Of a DNA stretch of 42,090 nucleotides, positions 33,436 through 41,549 are shown piece by piece. Position 1 is the stretch's first letter. Every line of letters starts with the position of its first letter. The notes beneath the pieces were generated by a model. That model did no database searches. It saw only the letters and a list, made by a program, of their open reading frames with translations, and was not told the origin of the DNA. The position numbers and the translations under genes are program-made. Source of the DNA: Nocardioides jensenii JCM 1364 = NBRC 14755 (GTDB lineage: Bacteria; Actinomycetota; Actinomycetes; Propionibacteriales; Nocardioidaceae); NCBI RefSeq assembly GCF_001552535.1, contig NZ_BCRJ01000049.1, positions 1 through 42,090 on the forward strand, given 5' to 3'.

Positions 33436-35574
33436 ATGACCAGCAGTGTGTACGTCGCCTCGGCCGAAGGTTTCACCGGCAAGTCGACCGTGGCCCTCGG
33501 CGTTCTCGAGCAGCTCTCCCGGGCCGTGGAGCGGGTCGGTGTCTTCCGCCCGATCATCCGCGCGGAGGCCGAGGCCAGCGCTGAGAGTGAGGACGGTCGC
33601 GACTACGTGCTCGACCTGCTCACCTCCCACGAGGCCGTCGACCTGACGTACGACGAGTGCGCGGGGGTGACCTACGACGAGGTGCATGCCGACCCCGACG
33701 CGGCGATGGACCGCATCGTCGAGCGCTTCCACCAGGTTGCCGACCGGTGTGATGCGGTGGTGGTGATCGGCAGCGACTACACCGACATCGCCACCCCGAC
33801 CGAGTTCTCCTACAACGCACGCATCGCGGCCAACCTCGGCTCACCTGTGCTGTTGGTGGCCAACGGGTTCGGTCGCACCCGGGCCGACCTGACCACGATC
33901 GTCGAGGTGCTGCGCAGCGACCTGAAGGCCAACCACGCCACGTTGTTCTCGATCGTGGTCAACCGTGTCTCCGACGAGAGGGTGCTCGGTGAGATCACCG
34001 AGCTGGCCGGCGTGCCGGCGTACGGCATCCCGGAGGAGCCGCTCCTGAACGCGCCCAGCGTCGCGGAGATGATGGCGGCCTGCGAGGGCCGCCTGGTCAG
34101 CGGCTCCGAGGAGCTGCTGGCCCGCGAGGTCTCGGGTCTCGTGGTCGCCGCGATGACCCTGCCCAACGTGCTGAACCGGCTCTTCGAGGGCGCCGCGGTG
34201 ATCACGCCGGGCGACCGCGGCGAGACCGTGCTCGGCGTGCTCGCTGCCCACACCTCGGCCAGCTTCCCGCAGATCTCCGCGGTCTTCCTCAACGGCGGCA
34301 TCCCGCTGCCCGAGGAGATCACCCGGCTCATCGACGGCCTCGGCGTGACCACCCCGATCGTCGCCACCGACCTCGGCACCCACGCCACCGCGACCGCGCT
34401 GACCAGCCGCCGCGGCCGGCTCACCAAGGACTCCCCGCGCAAGATCGCCACCGCGCTGCGGCTCTTCGGTGAGCACGTCGACGGGCCGGGGCTCATCGAC
34501 CGGCTCGAGGTGGCCCGCACCGACGCGGTCACCCCGCTGATGTTCGAGCACCAGCTGATCGACGACGCGGTGCTGGCCGGCAAGCACATCGTCCTGCCCG
34601 AGGGCGAGGAGGACCGCATCCTCAAGGCAGCCGACATCCTGCTGCGCCGCGGCGTCGCCGAGCTGACCCTGGTGGGCGATCCGCTGGCGATCACCGCGAA
34701 GGCCGCCCAGCTCGGTGTCGACGTGAGCAAGGCGCACCTGCTCTCGCCGTACGACGAGAAGTTGCGCGAGCAGTTCGCGCAGGAGTACTTCGAACGCCGC
34801 AAGCACAAGGGCATCGACCTCGACGAGGCCCGCGAGCAGGTCGTGGACGTGTCCTACTTCGGCACCATGATGGTCGAGCTGGGCCTGGCCGACGGGATGG
34901 TCTCGGGGGCGGTGCACACCACGGCGCACACCATCCGCCCGGCGCTCGAGGTCGTGAAGACGGTGCCCGGTGTCTCGGTGGTGAGCTCGGTGTTCTTCAT
35001 GTGCCTGGCCAACCAGGTGCTGGTCTACGGCGACTGTGCGGTCAACCCCGACCCGACATCCGACCAGCTGGCCGACATCGCGATCTCCTCGGCCGCCACC
35101 GCGACGGCGTTCGGTGTCGATCCGTTGATCGCGATGCTCTCCTACTCCACCGGCACGTCCGGGTCGGGCACCGACGTGGAGAAGGTCACCGCGGCCACGG
35201 AGCGGGTGCGCGAGCTGGCGCCCGACCTCCTGGTGGAGGGCCCGATCCAGTACGACGCGGCGATCGACGACGCGGTCGCGAAGACCAAGCTGCCCGACTC
35301 CCCGGTCGCCGGCGACGCGACCGTGTTCATCTTCCCGGACCTCAACACCGGCAACAACACCTACAAGGCGGTGCAGCGCTCGGCCAACGCGGTCGCGATC
35401 GGTCCGGTGCTGCAGGGGCTGCGCAAGCCGGTCAACGATCTCTCCCGCGGGGCGACGGTGCGCGACATCGTGAACACGGTGGCGATCACGGTCGTGCAGG
35501 CGGCCCAGTCCCAGGCAGCCCAGTCCCGGGCCGACCAGTCCCAGGCCGACCAGTCCCAGGCCGACCAGTCGTGA
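33436..35574 (+). CDS. pta: Phosphate acetyltransferase, long form
   Basis: Interconverts acetyl-CoA and acetyl phosphate; 712 residues, the long three-domain form. The N-terminal P-loop-like BioD domain begins VYVASAEGFTGKSTVALGVLEQL. The DRTGG domain lies around 215-330 (PGDRGETVLGVLAAHTSASFPQISAVFLNGGIPLPEE). The catalytic PTA_PTB domain runs from about 370 (MFEHQLIDDAVLAGKHIVLPEGEEDRILKAADILLRRG) to about 690, with MVSGAVHTTAHTIRPAL, SYSTGTSGSGTDVEKV and FPDLNTGNNTYKAVQRS. Residues 690-712 are an extra tail of Ala/Asp-Gln-Ser repeats absent from ordinary Pta. GTGA overlap with ackA gives translational coupling. A TAGCCT box lies 6 nt before ATG 33436. Confidence 0.96.
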   Translation: MTSSVYVASAEGFTGKSTVALGVLEQLSRAVERVGVFRPIIRAEAEASAESEDGRDYVLDLLTSHEAVDLTYDECAGVTYDEVHADPDAAMDRIVERFHQVADRCDAVVVIGSDYTDIATPTEFSYNARIAANLGSPVLLVANGFGRTRADLTTIVEVLRSDLKANHATLFSIVVNRVSDERVLGEITELAGVPAYGIPEEPLLNAPSVAEMMAACEGRLVSGSEELLAREVSGLVVAAMTLPNVLNRLFEGAAVITPGDRGETVLGVLAAHTSASFPQISAVFLNGGIPLPEEITRLIDGLGVTTPIVATDLGTHATATALTSRRGRLTKDSPRKIATALRLFGEHVDGPGLIDRLEVARTDAVTPLMFEHQLIDDAVLAGKHIVLPEGEEDRILKAADILLRRGVAELTLVGDPLAITAKAAQLGVDVSKAHLLSPYDEKLREQFAQEYFERRKHKGIDLDEAREQVVDVSYFGTMMVELGLADGMVSGAVHTTAHTIRPALEVVKTVPGVSVVSSVFFMCLANQVLVYGDCAVNPDPTSDQLADIAISSAATATAFGVDPLIAMLSYSTGTSGSGTDVEKVTAATERVRELAPDLLVEGPIQYDAAIDDAVAKTKLPDSPVAGDATVFIFPDLNTGNNTYKAVQRSANAVAIGPVLQGLRKPVNDLSRGATVRDIVNTVAITVVQAAQSQAAQSRADQSQADQSQADQS
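35503..35571. repeat. 15-bp minisatellite at the 3' end of pta
   Basis: Near-identical 15-bp units (GACCAGTCCCAGGCC and variants starting GCCCAGTCC) repeat about 4.6 times up to the pta stop codon, encoding AQSQA/ADQSQ-type repeats. The last unit runs into the TGA that overlaps the ackA start. Confidence 0.9.
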
Positions 35575-36779
35575 GCACGCCCCACGTCCTGGTCGTCAAC
35601 GCCGGCTCCTCGTCCTTGAAGTACAGCCTGGTCGACGCCGCCACCGGCGCCACGCCCGGGCACGGACTCGTCGAGCGGATCGGCGAGTCCACGGGCACGC
35701 TCGTGCACCACGGCCCCGAGGGCGAGACCCGCATCGAGGGCCCGGTCGCCGATCACGAGGCCGCGTTCCAGTTGGCGCGCGACGCCTTCACGGATCACGG
35801 TCCGCAGCTGTCGTCGTACGACGTGGTGGCGGTGGGGCACCGCGTGGTGCACGGTGGCGAGCGGTTCTCGCAACCGGTCCTGATCGACGACGACGTGCTG
35901 GCGGCGGTGCGCGACCTGGTCCCGTTGGCGCCGTTGCACAACCCGGCCAACCTCGAGGGCATCGCCAGCGCCCGGGCACTGTTCCCGGACCTGCCCCACG
36001 TGGCGATCTTCGACACCGCGTTCCACCAGACGCTGCCCGAGCACGCCTACACCTACGCAGTCCCGCGCGACTGGGTCGGCGAGCACGGCATCCGCCGCTA
36101 CGGCTTCCACGGCACGTCGTTCTCGTTCGTCGCCCAGGCCGCCGCCGACCTGCTCGAGCGGCCGCTGACCGAGCTGAACCTGATCGTGGCCCACCTCGGC
36201 AACGGCGCGTCAGTCACCGCGGTGCGCGGTGGCGAGTCCGTCGAGACGTCGATGGGGATGACCCCGCTCGAGGGACTGGTGATGGGCACCCGATCCGGTG
36301 ACGTGGACCCCGCCCTGCACGCGCACCTGCACCGCGAGCTCGGCTGGTCGCTCGACGAGATCGACCGCATCCTCAACCGCGAGTCCGGGCTCAAGGGCCT
36401 GGCCGGTGAGAACGACTTCCGGGAGGTGCTCCGGCTCCGTGACGAGGGCGATGCCGCGGCAGCGTTGGCGTTCGACGTCTACTGCCACCGGCTGCGCAAG
36501 TACGTCGGCGCCTACTACGCCGTGCTCGGCACCGTCGACGCGATCGTGTTCACCGGTGGGGTCGGCGAGAACGCGGCACCGGTGCGGGCCGCGACGCTGT
36601 CCGGGCTCGAGCGGCTCGGCATCAGCGTCGACGAGCAGCGCAATGCGGAACGCTCGGACCAGGCCAGGTCGATCTCGCCCGATCCCTCGACCGAGGGCGG
36701 TACCGACGTGGCCGTGCTCGTCGTACCCACCGACGAGGAGTGGGAGATCGCGCGCCAGTCGGTGGCCGTGTCGGGATGA
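35571..36779 (+). CDS. ackA: Acetate kinase
   Basis: Converts acetyl phosphate and ADP to acetate and ATP (reversible). The 402 residues show all family blocks: VLVVNAGSSSLKYSL (phosphate-binding), GHRVVHGGERF, AIFDTAFHQTLP, RRYGFHGTSFSFV (acetate kinase signature), VAHLGNGASVTAV, ETSMGMTPLEGLVMGTRSGDVDP, and VFTGGVGENAAPVRAA near the end. A short Ser/Asp/Glu-rich insertion (SDQARSISPDPSTEGGTD) precedes the last strand VAVLVVPTDEE. GTG 35571 overlaps the pta stop by 4 bp. With Pta it makes or consumes acetate; the divergent SSS transporter may supply it. Confidence 0.97.
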   Translation: MSTPHVLVVNAGSSSLKYSLVDAATGATPGHGLVERIGESTGTLVHHGPEGETRIEGPVADHEAAFQLARDAFTDHGPQLSSYDVVAVGHRVVHGGERFSQPVLIDDDVLAAVRDLVPLAPLHNPANLEGIASARALFPDLPHVAIFDTAFHQTLPEHAYTYAVPRDWVGEHGIRRYGFHGTSFSFVAQAAADLLERPLTELNLIVAHLGNGASVTAVRGGESVETSMGMTPLEGLVMGTRSGDVDPALHAHLHRELGWSLDEIDRILNRESGLKGLAGENDFREVLRLRDEGDAAAALAFDVYCHRLRKYVGAYYAVLGTVDAIVFTGGVGENAAPVRAATLSGLERLGISVDEQRNAERSDQARSISPDPSTEGGTDVAVLVVPTDEEWEIARQSVAVSG

Positions 36780-36821
36780 CCGCCGTCGGCGCTGGCGCCA
36801 GTGGCAGGCCCGCGGCCGGCG

Positions 36822-38408
36822 TCAGACCGGCTCGAGCTCCTTGCTCCACAGCACCGCGCCGGTGAGGTCGCGCAGGCTCACGGTCAGCTGCCCGTCACTG
36901 TCGATCTCGGCGTGCCCGAAGAACTGGTGGCCCTTGCGCGGCGACTCGTTGGGCGTGTCCGCGTGCGCGGAGAAGACCACCTCCGGGCCGAATGTCGCGT
37001 CCATCTCGTTCGGGCCGAACGTGCCGGCCGCGATCGGCCCGGCGACGAACTCCCAGAACGGATCGAAGTCGGTGAAGCCCGCCCGCGCCGGGTCGTAGTG
37101 GTGGGCCGCGCAGTAGTGCACGTCGGCGGTGATCCACACGATGTTCTTGACGCCGTGCCGTTTGAAGGCGGAGAGCACCTCGGCGATCTCGAGCTCCTTG
37201 CCCAACGGCGCCCCGGGGTCACGGTTGGCCAGGCTCTCCTGGTTCACCTCGCCGTCGGGTACGACGATCCCGAGCGGCAGGTCGGCTGAGATGACCTTCC
37301 AGGTGGCCCGCGACCGACGCACCTCCCGGACCAGCCAGTCGACCTGCTCCTCGCCGAGGAGCCGGGTCTTCTCCTTCTCCAGGCCCGGAGTGTTCTCGCC
37401 CTTGAACGTGCGCATGTCGAGGCAGAACACGTCGAGGTTCGGCCCCCGCGAGATCTTGCGATAGATCCGCGCCTCACCGAACCCGCTGCCCCGGCGGTGC
37501 GCGCGACCGTCGGCGATGGGCATGTTCTCCTGCCAGGCCCGCCGGGCGCGTGCGGCCAGGACGTCGACCCGGCGCTCCTGCGTGTAGCGCGGGTCCTCGA
37601 GCACCTCGCCGGGCCACCAGTTGTTGGTGGTCTCGTGGTCGTCCCACTGCGCGATCACCGGCACGTCGGCGTACATCGCCCGCACGTTGTCGTCGAGCAG
37701 GTTGTAGCGGTGCCGCCCGCGGAACTCGGTGAGCGTCTCGGCGACCTTGCTGACCTCCTCGGTCACCAGGTTGCGCCAGACCTGGCCGTCGGGCTCGACG
37801 ACCTCCTCCTCGAGCGGGCCGTCGGCGTAGATCGTGTCGCCGGCGTGGATGAAGCAGTCCGGCCGGGTCGCGTGCATCGCGCGGTAGCCGAGCAGGCCGC
37901 CCAGGTCGGGGTTGATCCCCCACCCCTGACCGCAGGTGTCGCCGGTCCACACGAAGCTGGTGCGGGCCGGTTGCACGGAAGCCGTGCTGAACCGGGCGGT
38001 CTGCAGCTCACCGACCTGCCCGTGGGTGTCCAGGAAGCCGAGCTCGACGTCGTGGTCGCGGCCCGGTGCCAGCCCGTCGAGGACGAGCTTGGCGGTGAGG
38101 TCGGTGTCGGGTGTGGCCCACGGGCCGCGGACCAGGCGGGTACGCCGTCCGCTGCGCACCCGCGCCACGAGGCGACCGGGTCGCGACGCGCGGGCCCACA
38201 CCACACCGGACTGCGTCGTCACGTCACCGGACTGGACGCCCGAGGTGAGCGTGATCCGGTCACGGATGAGGCTCGGGGCACCGGCGCGCGAGCTGAATGC
38301 GGCGCCGCCGAACACCATCGGGCCGGCCGCAGCGCCAAGCACGGCAGCTCCCCCGGTGCCGAGGTGGAGGAGCGTACGTCGATCGAGATGTCTGCCGAGT
38401 TCAGTCAT
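36822..38408 (-). CDS. phoD: Alkaline phosphatase D
   Basis: Exported phosphodiesterase/phosphomonoesterase of the PhoD family, 528 residues. The Tat-type signal HLDRRTLLHLGTGGAAVLGAAAGPM has a twin Arg. An N-terminal beta domain (TLTSGVQSGDVTTQSGVVWARAS) precedes the metallophosphatase domain, with metal-binding blocks WTGDTCGQGWGINPD, CFIHAGDTIYADGP, VIAQWDDHETTNNWWPGE and NIVWITADVHYCAAHHYDP. Family members bind Ca2+ and Fe3+ and scavenge phosphate from organic sources outside the cell. ATG 38408 is at the start of the twin-Arg region. No Pho box was identified. It ends 43 bp from the convergent ackA stop. Confidence 0.94.
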   Translation of the reverse strand: MTELGRHLDRRTLLHLGTGGAAVLGAAAGPMVFGGAAFSSRAGAPSLIRDRITLTSGVQSGDVTTQSGVVWARASRPGRLVARVRSGRRTRLVRGPWATPDTDLTAKLVLDGLAPGRDHDVELGFLDTHGQVGELQTARFSTASVQPARTSFVWTGDTCGQGWGINPDLGGLLGYRAMHATRPDCFIHAGDTIYADGPLEEEVVEPDGQVWRNLVTEEVSKVAETLTEFRGRHRYNLLDDNVRAMYADVPVIAQWDDHETTNNWWPGEVLEDPRYTQERRVDVLAARARRAWQENMPIADGRAHRRGSGFGEARIYRKISRGPNLDVFCLDMRTFKGENTPGLEKEKTRLLGEEQVDWLVREVRRSRATWKVISADLPLGIVVPDGEVNQESLANRDPGAPLGKELEIAEVLSAFKRHGVKNIVWITADVHYCAAHHYDPARAGFTDFDPFWEFVAGPIAAGTFGPNEMDATFGPEVVFSAHADTPNESPRKGHQFFGHAEIDSDGQLTVSLRDLTGAVLWSKELEPV

Positions 38409-38586
38409 GGCCGCAGGCTTGCCGATCGGAGTGACCGGGAGGTGGCCGCCGGATGACAGGTTTGCCGACGGCGCGCACGGGTCAGAAGAGCGGACATGTC
38501 CTCAGCAGACACGTGTCGTCGTCCCTCCGCACCGCTGCGGCAGGTGCCGCGCCGGATGCTCTGCCCGGTCTGCTTGTCCGGTCTGA

Positions 38587-38599
38587 CAGGCTTCACCTC
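38587..38599 (+). promoter_or_regulatory. Leaderless-type box for the PGPGW-like protein
   Basis: CAGGCT (38587-38592), 7 nt, then GTG 38600; no ribosome site. It has the CANNNT form. The rest of the 191-bp gap back to phoD (38409-38586) holds only a short unsupported frame. Confidence 0.4.
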
Positions 38600-39106
38600 G
38601 TGAACCGGGGAGCCGCGGCAACCAAACGTATTCTGCTCGAGCTCGTGGGCTGGACCCTCGTGCTGGCCGGCATCGCCGCGCTGATCCTGCCCGGCCCCGG
38701 ACTGCTGATGATGTTCGGCGGCCTGGTGGTGCTCTCCCAGCAGTACGAATGGGCCGAGCGTCGACTCGAGCCGGTCGAGCGCCGGGCCATGCAGGCCGCC
38801 GCCGAGGGGGTGCGCACCTGGCCACGCATCATCGGCTCGGCTCTCGGCGCGACCTGGTTGGTCGGGCTCGGCATCTACTGGATCGTCTCACCGCCGGCGC
38901 CCTCGTGGTGGCCGGTCGACGAGAAGTGGTGGCTCTTCGGCGGCCTCGGCACCGGCATCACCCTGATCGCCTCCGGCCTCCTGGCGTTCGGGCTGCTGAT
39001 CTACAGCTTCCGCCGGTTCCGCGGGCAGGTGCTCTCCGGCGCCACCAACGAGGAAGCCGTCGCCAACACCGATGACGACCCGAGCAACGACCGGGCCGCT
39101 GGCTGA
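38600..39106 (+). CDS. PGPGW-like transmembrane protein
   Basis: Membrane protein of 168 residues resembling the TIGR02611/PGPGW family. VNRGAAATKRILLELVGWTLVLAGIAALILPGPGLLMMFGGLVVLSQQYEWAERRLEPVE carries the LPGPG turn between two helices and the E-W-A-E-R block. A second pair of helices follows (GSALGATWLVGLGIYWIVSPPAP and WWLFGGLGTGITLIASGLLAFGLLIYSF). The function is not known. GTG 38600 is chosen because the conserved part begins here and CAGGCT lies 7 nt upstream; the frame is open further upstream without family similarity. Confidence 0.8.
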   Translation: MNRGAAATKRILLELVGWTLVLAGIAALILPGPGLLMMFGGLVVLSQQYEWAERRLEPVERRAMQAAAEGVRTWPRIIGSALGATWLVGLGIYWIVSPPAPSWWPVDEKWWLFGGLGTGITLIASGLLAFGLLIYSFRRFRGQVLSGATNEEAVANTDDDPSNDRAAG

Positions 39107-39109
39107 GAA

Positions 39110-39124
39110 GGGCGCTCTGCGCCC
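39110..39124 (+). terminator. Short terminator hairpin
   Basis: GGGCGC/GCGCCC with a 3-nt loop begins 3 bp past the stop codon of the PGPGW-like gene. The rest of the 160-bp gap to the helicase gene shows no supported gene. Confidence 0.4.
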
Positions 39125-39266
39125 GTCGCGAAACCTGCCGGACGTGAACGCGTCCAGTGCCAGGCCGCCTTGCTCACGGACGCCCCGGCACCGCAGAGGT
39201 GACGCCCGGCGACGATCCGACAGTCTTCGCCGCACCTCGCCAGGACCAAGCCCGGCACGGTGCTCA

Positions 39267-40919
39267 TCAGATCCCGAGCCGACGCGCCACCGCCTCGCCG
39301 CCGATCTCACGGATCACCCTCGGATCTCCCACGACCACCAACGCGTCGGTGGCCCGGGACATCCCGACGTACAACCGTTCGCGGGCGCGCTCGCGCACCT
39401 CGGGCTCGTTGACGCAGAGCACCACGGCCATCCGCTCGAGGCCCTTGCACCCGAGGACGTGGCCGTAGAACACCTCGTCGGGGTCCCAGAACGACCTCCA
39501 ATAGCCGTCCTGGTCGTGGAAGTCGGTGCGCTCGACCTGGATCGGGTGCCGTTTGCCGGTGGTGAGCAGCATGATGTTGGCCGGCTTCCAGCCGGCGTCG
39601 ATCATCTCGTCGACGACGTCGTCGGCGGTGGCGACGGCGTCCTCCGCACTGCTCGCGACGAAGCGGACGTCCGGCCCGTCGCCACCGCTGGCATACATGC
39701 GTGAGGGCGCCAGCGGCCCGAACGAGTCGTGGATCTGCCTGGTGTTGCGCAGGTTGTGGTCGAGCACCAGCGGCACGAGCTGCACCGGCGGCCGACCGAA
39801 CCGGGCGAAGATCCGCTGGTTCTCGTCGGAGTAGACGTAGAGCCCGCCGACCTCCTCGTCGCGCAGCGCCGTGAGCACCGGGCGCCACCACGAGTCGGCG
39901 AAGTCCTGCGCCTCGTCGACGATGATCGCGTCGAACTTCTCCCTGTCGTCGAGCCCCTCGGCCAGGTCGCCCATCAGCTGGGGCAGGTCGACCTCCCAGA
40001 AGTCGCTGTTGGTGCGGTCGCCCTCGGGCGCGCCCCACTGCCGACCGAAGTCGTGGAAGGTGCCCACGAACGCCGGCCGCTCCTTGCGGTGCCAGGTGGC
40101 CACCTCGCGCTTGAGGTGCTCGGCCAGCCCCAGCGAGTAGCAGAGCACCGCCACCCGTTTCGCCTTGAGATCTCCCCTGCCGCGGGTCAGCTGCTTGGCC
40201 TGCTGCAGCGCCAGCACGGTCTTGCCGCTACCCGCGCCGCCGCGCACCTCGACCCGGTGCAGCAGGCGGGTCACGTTGAGGATCGAGGCCTGTTCCTGGG
40301 TCAACCGGTCGACCGTGGCCGCGCGGTCCTCGGCGTCGGCATTGACGTCGTACGACGTGGGCAGTCGACCGTTGAGGATGTCGACGATCGCGTCGATGTC
40401 GTCGGCGGTCGGTGGGCGTTGGTGGTGCAGCATCTTGGCGGCGTTGGTGCGCACGCGGTCGGCCAGCGTGGCCATCGCGGACTTGCCGTGCAGCGCCCAG
40501 TGCGGCAGGTCCGGTGTCTCGGTGCCGGGCGGGAAGTCGGAGTACGGCGTGACCACGCCGTGGGCCCACGCGGTGCGCTGCCGGCTGCCCCACCGCGGGT
40601 CACGCTCGGCGTAGGTGCGCAGGGCGAACTTCGCCTCACGGGCCTGGTCGACCGGGAGGATCTCGGTGGCGCGGCCGCGGCGGGTGATCCACCAGGTGTC
40701 GCCCTCGCGCCACACGCTGCTGCCCTTGACCTCGAGCACGAGGGCACCGACATCGGGCATCAGCACCAGCAGGTCGATCTCGTGGTCCTTGCGCTCGTCG
40801 GTGATGCGCAGGTTGGCGACCAGTACGTCGTCGGGGTCGAGCGTGTCGCGCAACCTCTCCCACACCTGTTGCTCGGACGTGGTGGTGAACACGGGGCTCT
40901 CCGGGACGAGGCGGACCAT
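39267..40919 (-). CDS. NERD-domain UvrD-like helicase
   Basis: Protein of 550 residues joining an N-terminal nuclease-related NERD domain to a superfamily 1 helicase. NERD: VLVANLRITDERKDHEIDLLVLMPDVGALVLEVKGS, with the PD-(D/E)XK-like Asp49, Glu63 and Lys65 in place. Helicase: Walker A GGAGSGKT (227-234), FVGTFHDFGRQW, Walker B IIVDEAQDF, QRIFARFG (motif III-like), LDHNLRNTRQI and motif VI RLYVGMSRATDALVVVGD. Such proteins are thought to act in DNA repair or defence; the role of this one is not known, and no defence partner genes are adjacent. ATG 40919 has a CAGGCT box 7 nt upstream; an upstream GTG 40943 is possible. Confidence 0.88.
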   Translation of the reverse strand: MVRLVPESPVFTTTSEQQVWERLRDTLDPDDVLVANLRITDERKDHEIDLLVLMPDVGALVLEVKGSSVWREGDTWWITRRGRATEILPVDQAREAKFALRTYAERDPRWGSRQRTAWAHGVVTPYSDFPPGTETPDLPHWALHGKSAMATLADRVRTNAAKMLHHQRPPTADDIDAIVDILNGRLPTSYDVNADAEDRAATVDRLTQEQASILNVTRLLHRVEVRGGAGSGKTVLALQQAKQLTRGRGDLKAKRVAVLCYSLGLAEHLKREVATWHRKERPAFVGTFHDFGRQWGAPEGDRTNSDFWEVDLPQLMGDLAEGLDDREKFDAIIVDEAQDFADSWWRPVLTALRDEEVGGLYVYSDENQRIFARFGRPPVQLVPLVLDHNLRNTRQIHDSFGPLAPSRMYASGGDGPDVRFVASSAEDAVATADDVVDEMIDAGWKPANIMLLTTGKRHPIQVERTDFHDQDGYWRSFWDPDEVFYGHVLGCKGLERMAVVLCVNEPEVRERARERLYVGMSRATDALVVVGDPRVIREIGGEAVARRLGI

Positions 40920-40932
40920 GCTCAGCAGCCTG
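40920..40932 (-). promoter_or_regulatory. Leaderless-type box for the NERD helicase
   Basis: On the minus strand CAGGCT (40932-40927), 7 nt, then ATG 40919, with no ribosome site. Confidence 0.4.
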
Positions 40933-40980
40933 CCACGACCCACCGGCGTCGCGCCGGGCTTTGGCCCAGCGAGGCGCAGT

Positions 40981-41024
40981 ATCAGGGCCTCGGGCTCATG
41001 CTCAGGATCAGGGCCTCGGGCTCA
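40981..41024. repeat. 18-bp direct repeat at the end of the lipoprotein gene
   Basis: ATCAGGGCCTCGGGCTCA occurs at 40981-40998 and 41007-41024, with 8 bp between. The second copy overlaps the stop codon of the lipoprotein gene. Confidence 0.8.
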
Positions 41025-41465
41025 GGCGAAGTCGGAGACCAGGGCGTCGATCTGGTCTCCGGCCTCCGACGCGCCACCGCAGATCATCGCGACGATTCTG
41101 GTGTCGAGCTCTCCGGCCCCGTCAACCTCCAGGATGGTGCCGCCGGCACCGACGCAGTCGGACCCGTCGCTGATGTCCTCGAGCTCCTCGGGAAGGTCCG
41201 CCACGAACTCCTCCCACTTCGTCGCATCCATCGGCACTGTGTCCGGAGCACCACTGCCCTGTGTGGTCACCACGCCATCGGCCGAGAGCTCCAGGGTCTT
41301 GCTCTGCACCGGGTTGTCAGGGATCGACGCCGGGACCCAGTCGACGGTGACCACCACGGTCTTCGGGTCGAGATCGGTGCCGGCGCCGGCGCTCACGTTG
41401 TCGTCGCATCCGCTCGTCGCGGTCAGCAGCAGAGCCGCAGCCAGGAGTGAGGTCATGGTTCGCAT
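41022..41465 (-). CDS. Small hypothetical lipoprotein
   Basis: Predicted lipoprotein of 147 residues. Signal MRTMTSLLAAALLLTATSGC has lipobox TSGC (Cys 20). The mature part (NVSAGAGTDLDPKTVVVTVDWVPASIPDNPVQSKTLELSADGVVTTQGS) alternates strands and has two more cysteines (SDCVGAG and AMICGG) that may form a disulfide. No family is recognised. ATG 41465 starts the signal; no clear ribosome site. It diverges from the acyltransferase at 41550. Confidence 0.78.
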   Translation of the reverse strand: MRTMTSLLAAALLLTATSGCDDNVSAGAGTDLDPKTVVVTVDWVPASIPDNPVQSKTLELSADGVVTTQGSGAPDTVPMDATKWEEFVADLPEELEDISDGSDCVGAGGTILEVDGAGELDTRIVAMICGGASEAGDQIDALVSDFA

Positions 41466-41537
41466 GGCACTACGACGGACCGGTCGCTGCTTCGGTTCCC
41501 TCCACCCGCCCGCACACTCCTGGAGACGAGGACGATC

Positions 41538-41549
41538 TAGGGTGACGCC
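41538..41549 (+). promoter_or_regulatory. Leaderless-type -10 box for the acyltransferase
   Basis: TAGGGT (41538-41543), 6 nt, then ATG 41550; no Shine-Dalgarno. It lies in the 84-bp divergent gap with the lipoprotein gene. Confidence 0.5.

Noticed and set aside
33436..36779. Fusion or frameshift between pta and ackA
   Set aside because: Both proteins are complete; the 4-bp GTGA overlap is normal translational coupling.
38496..38603. Possible 35-codon gene upstream of the PGPGW-like protein, with a CPVC motif
   Set aside because: Third-position GC is not elevated, there is no good ribosome site, and its stop merely overlaps the next start by chance-compatible TGA.
39267..40919. Defence island around the NERD helicase
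   Set aside because: The neighbours are an ordinary membrane protein, a lipoprotein and an acyltransferase; there is no toxin, restriction, nuclease partner or mobile element to support a defence system.
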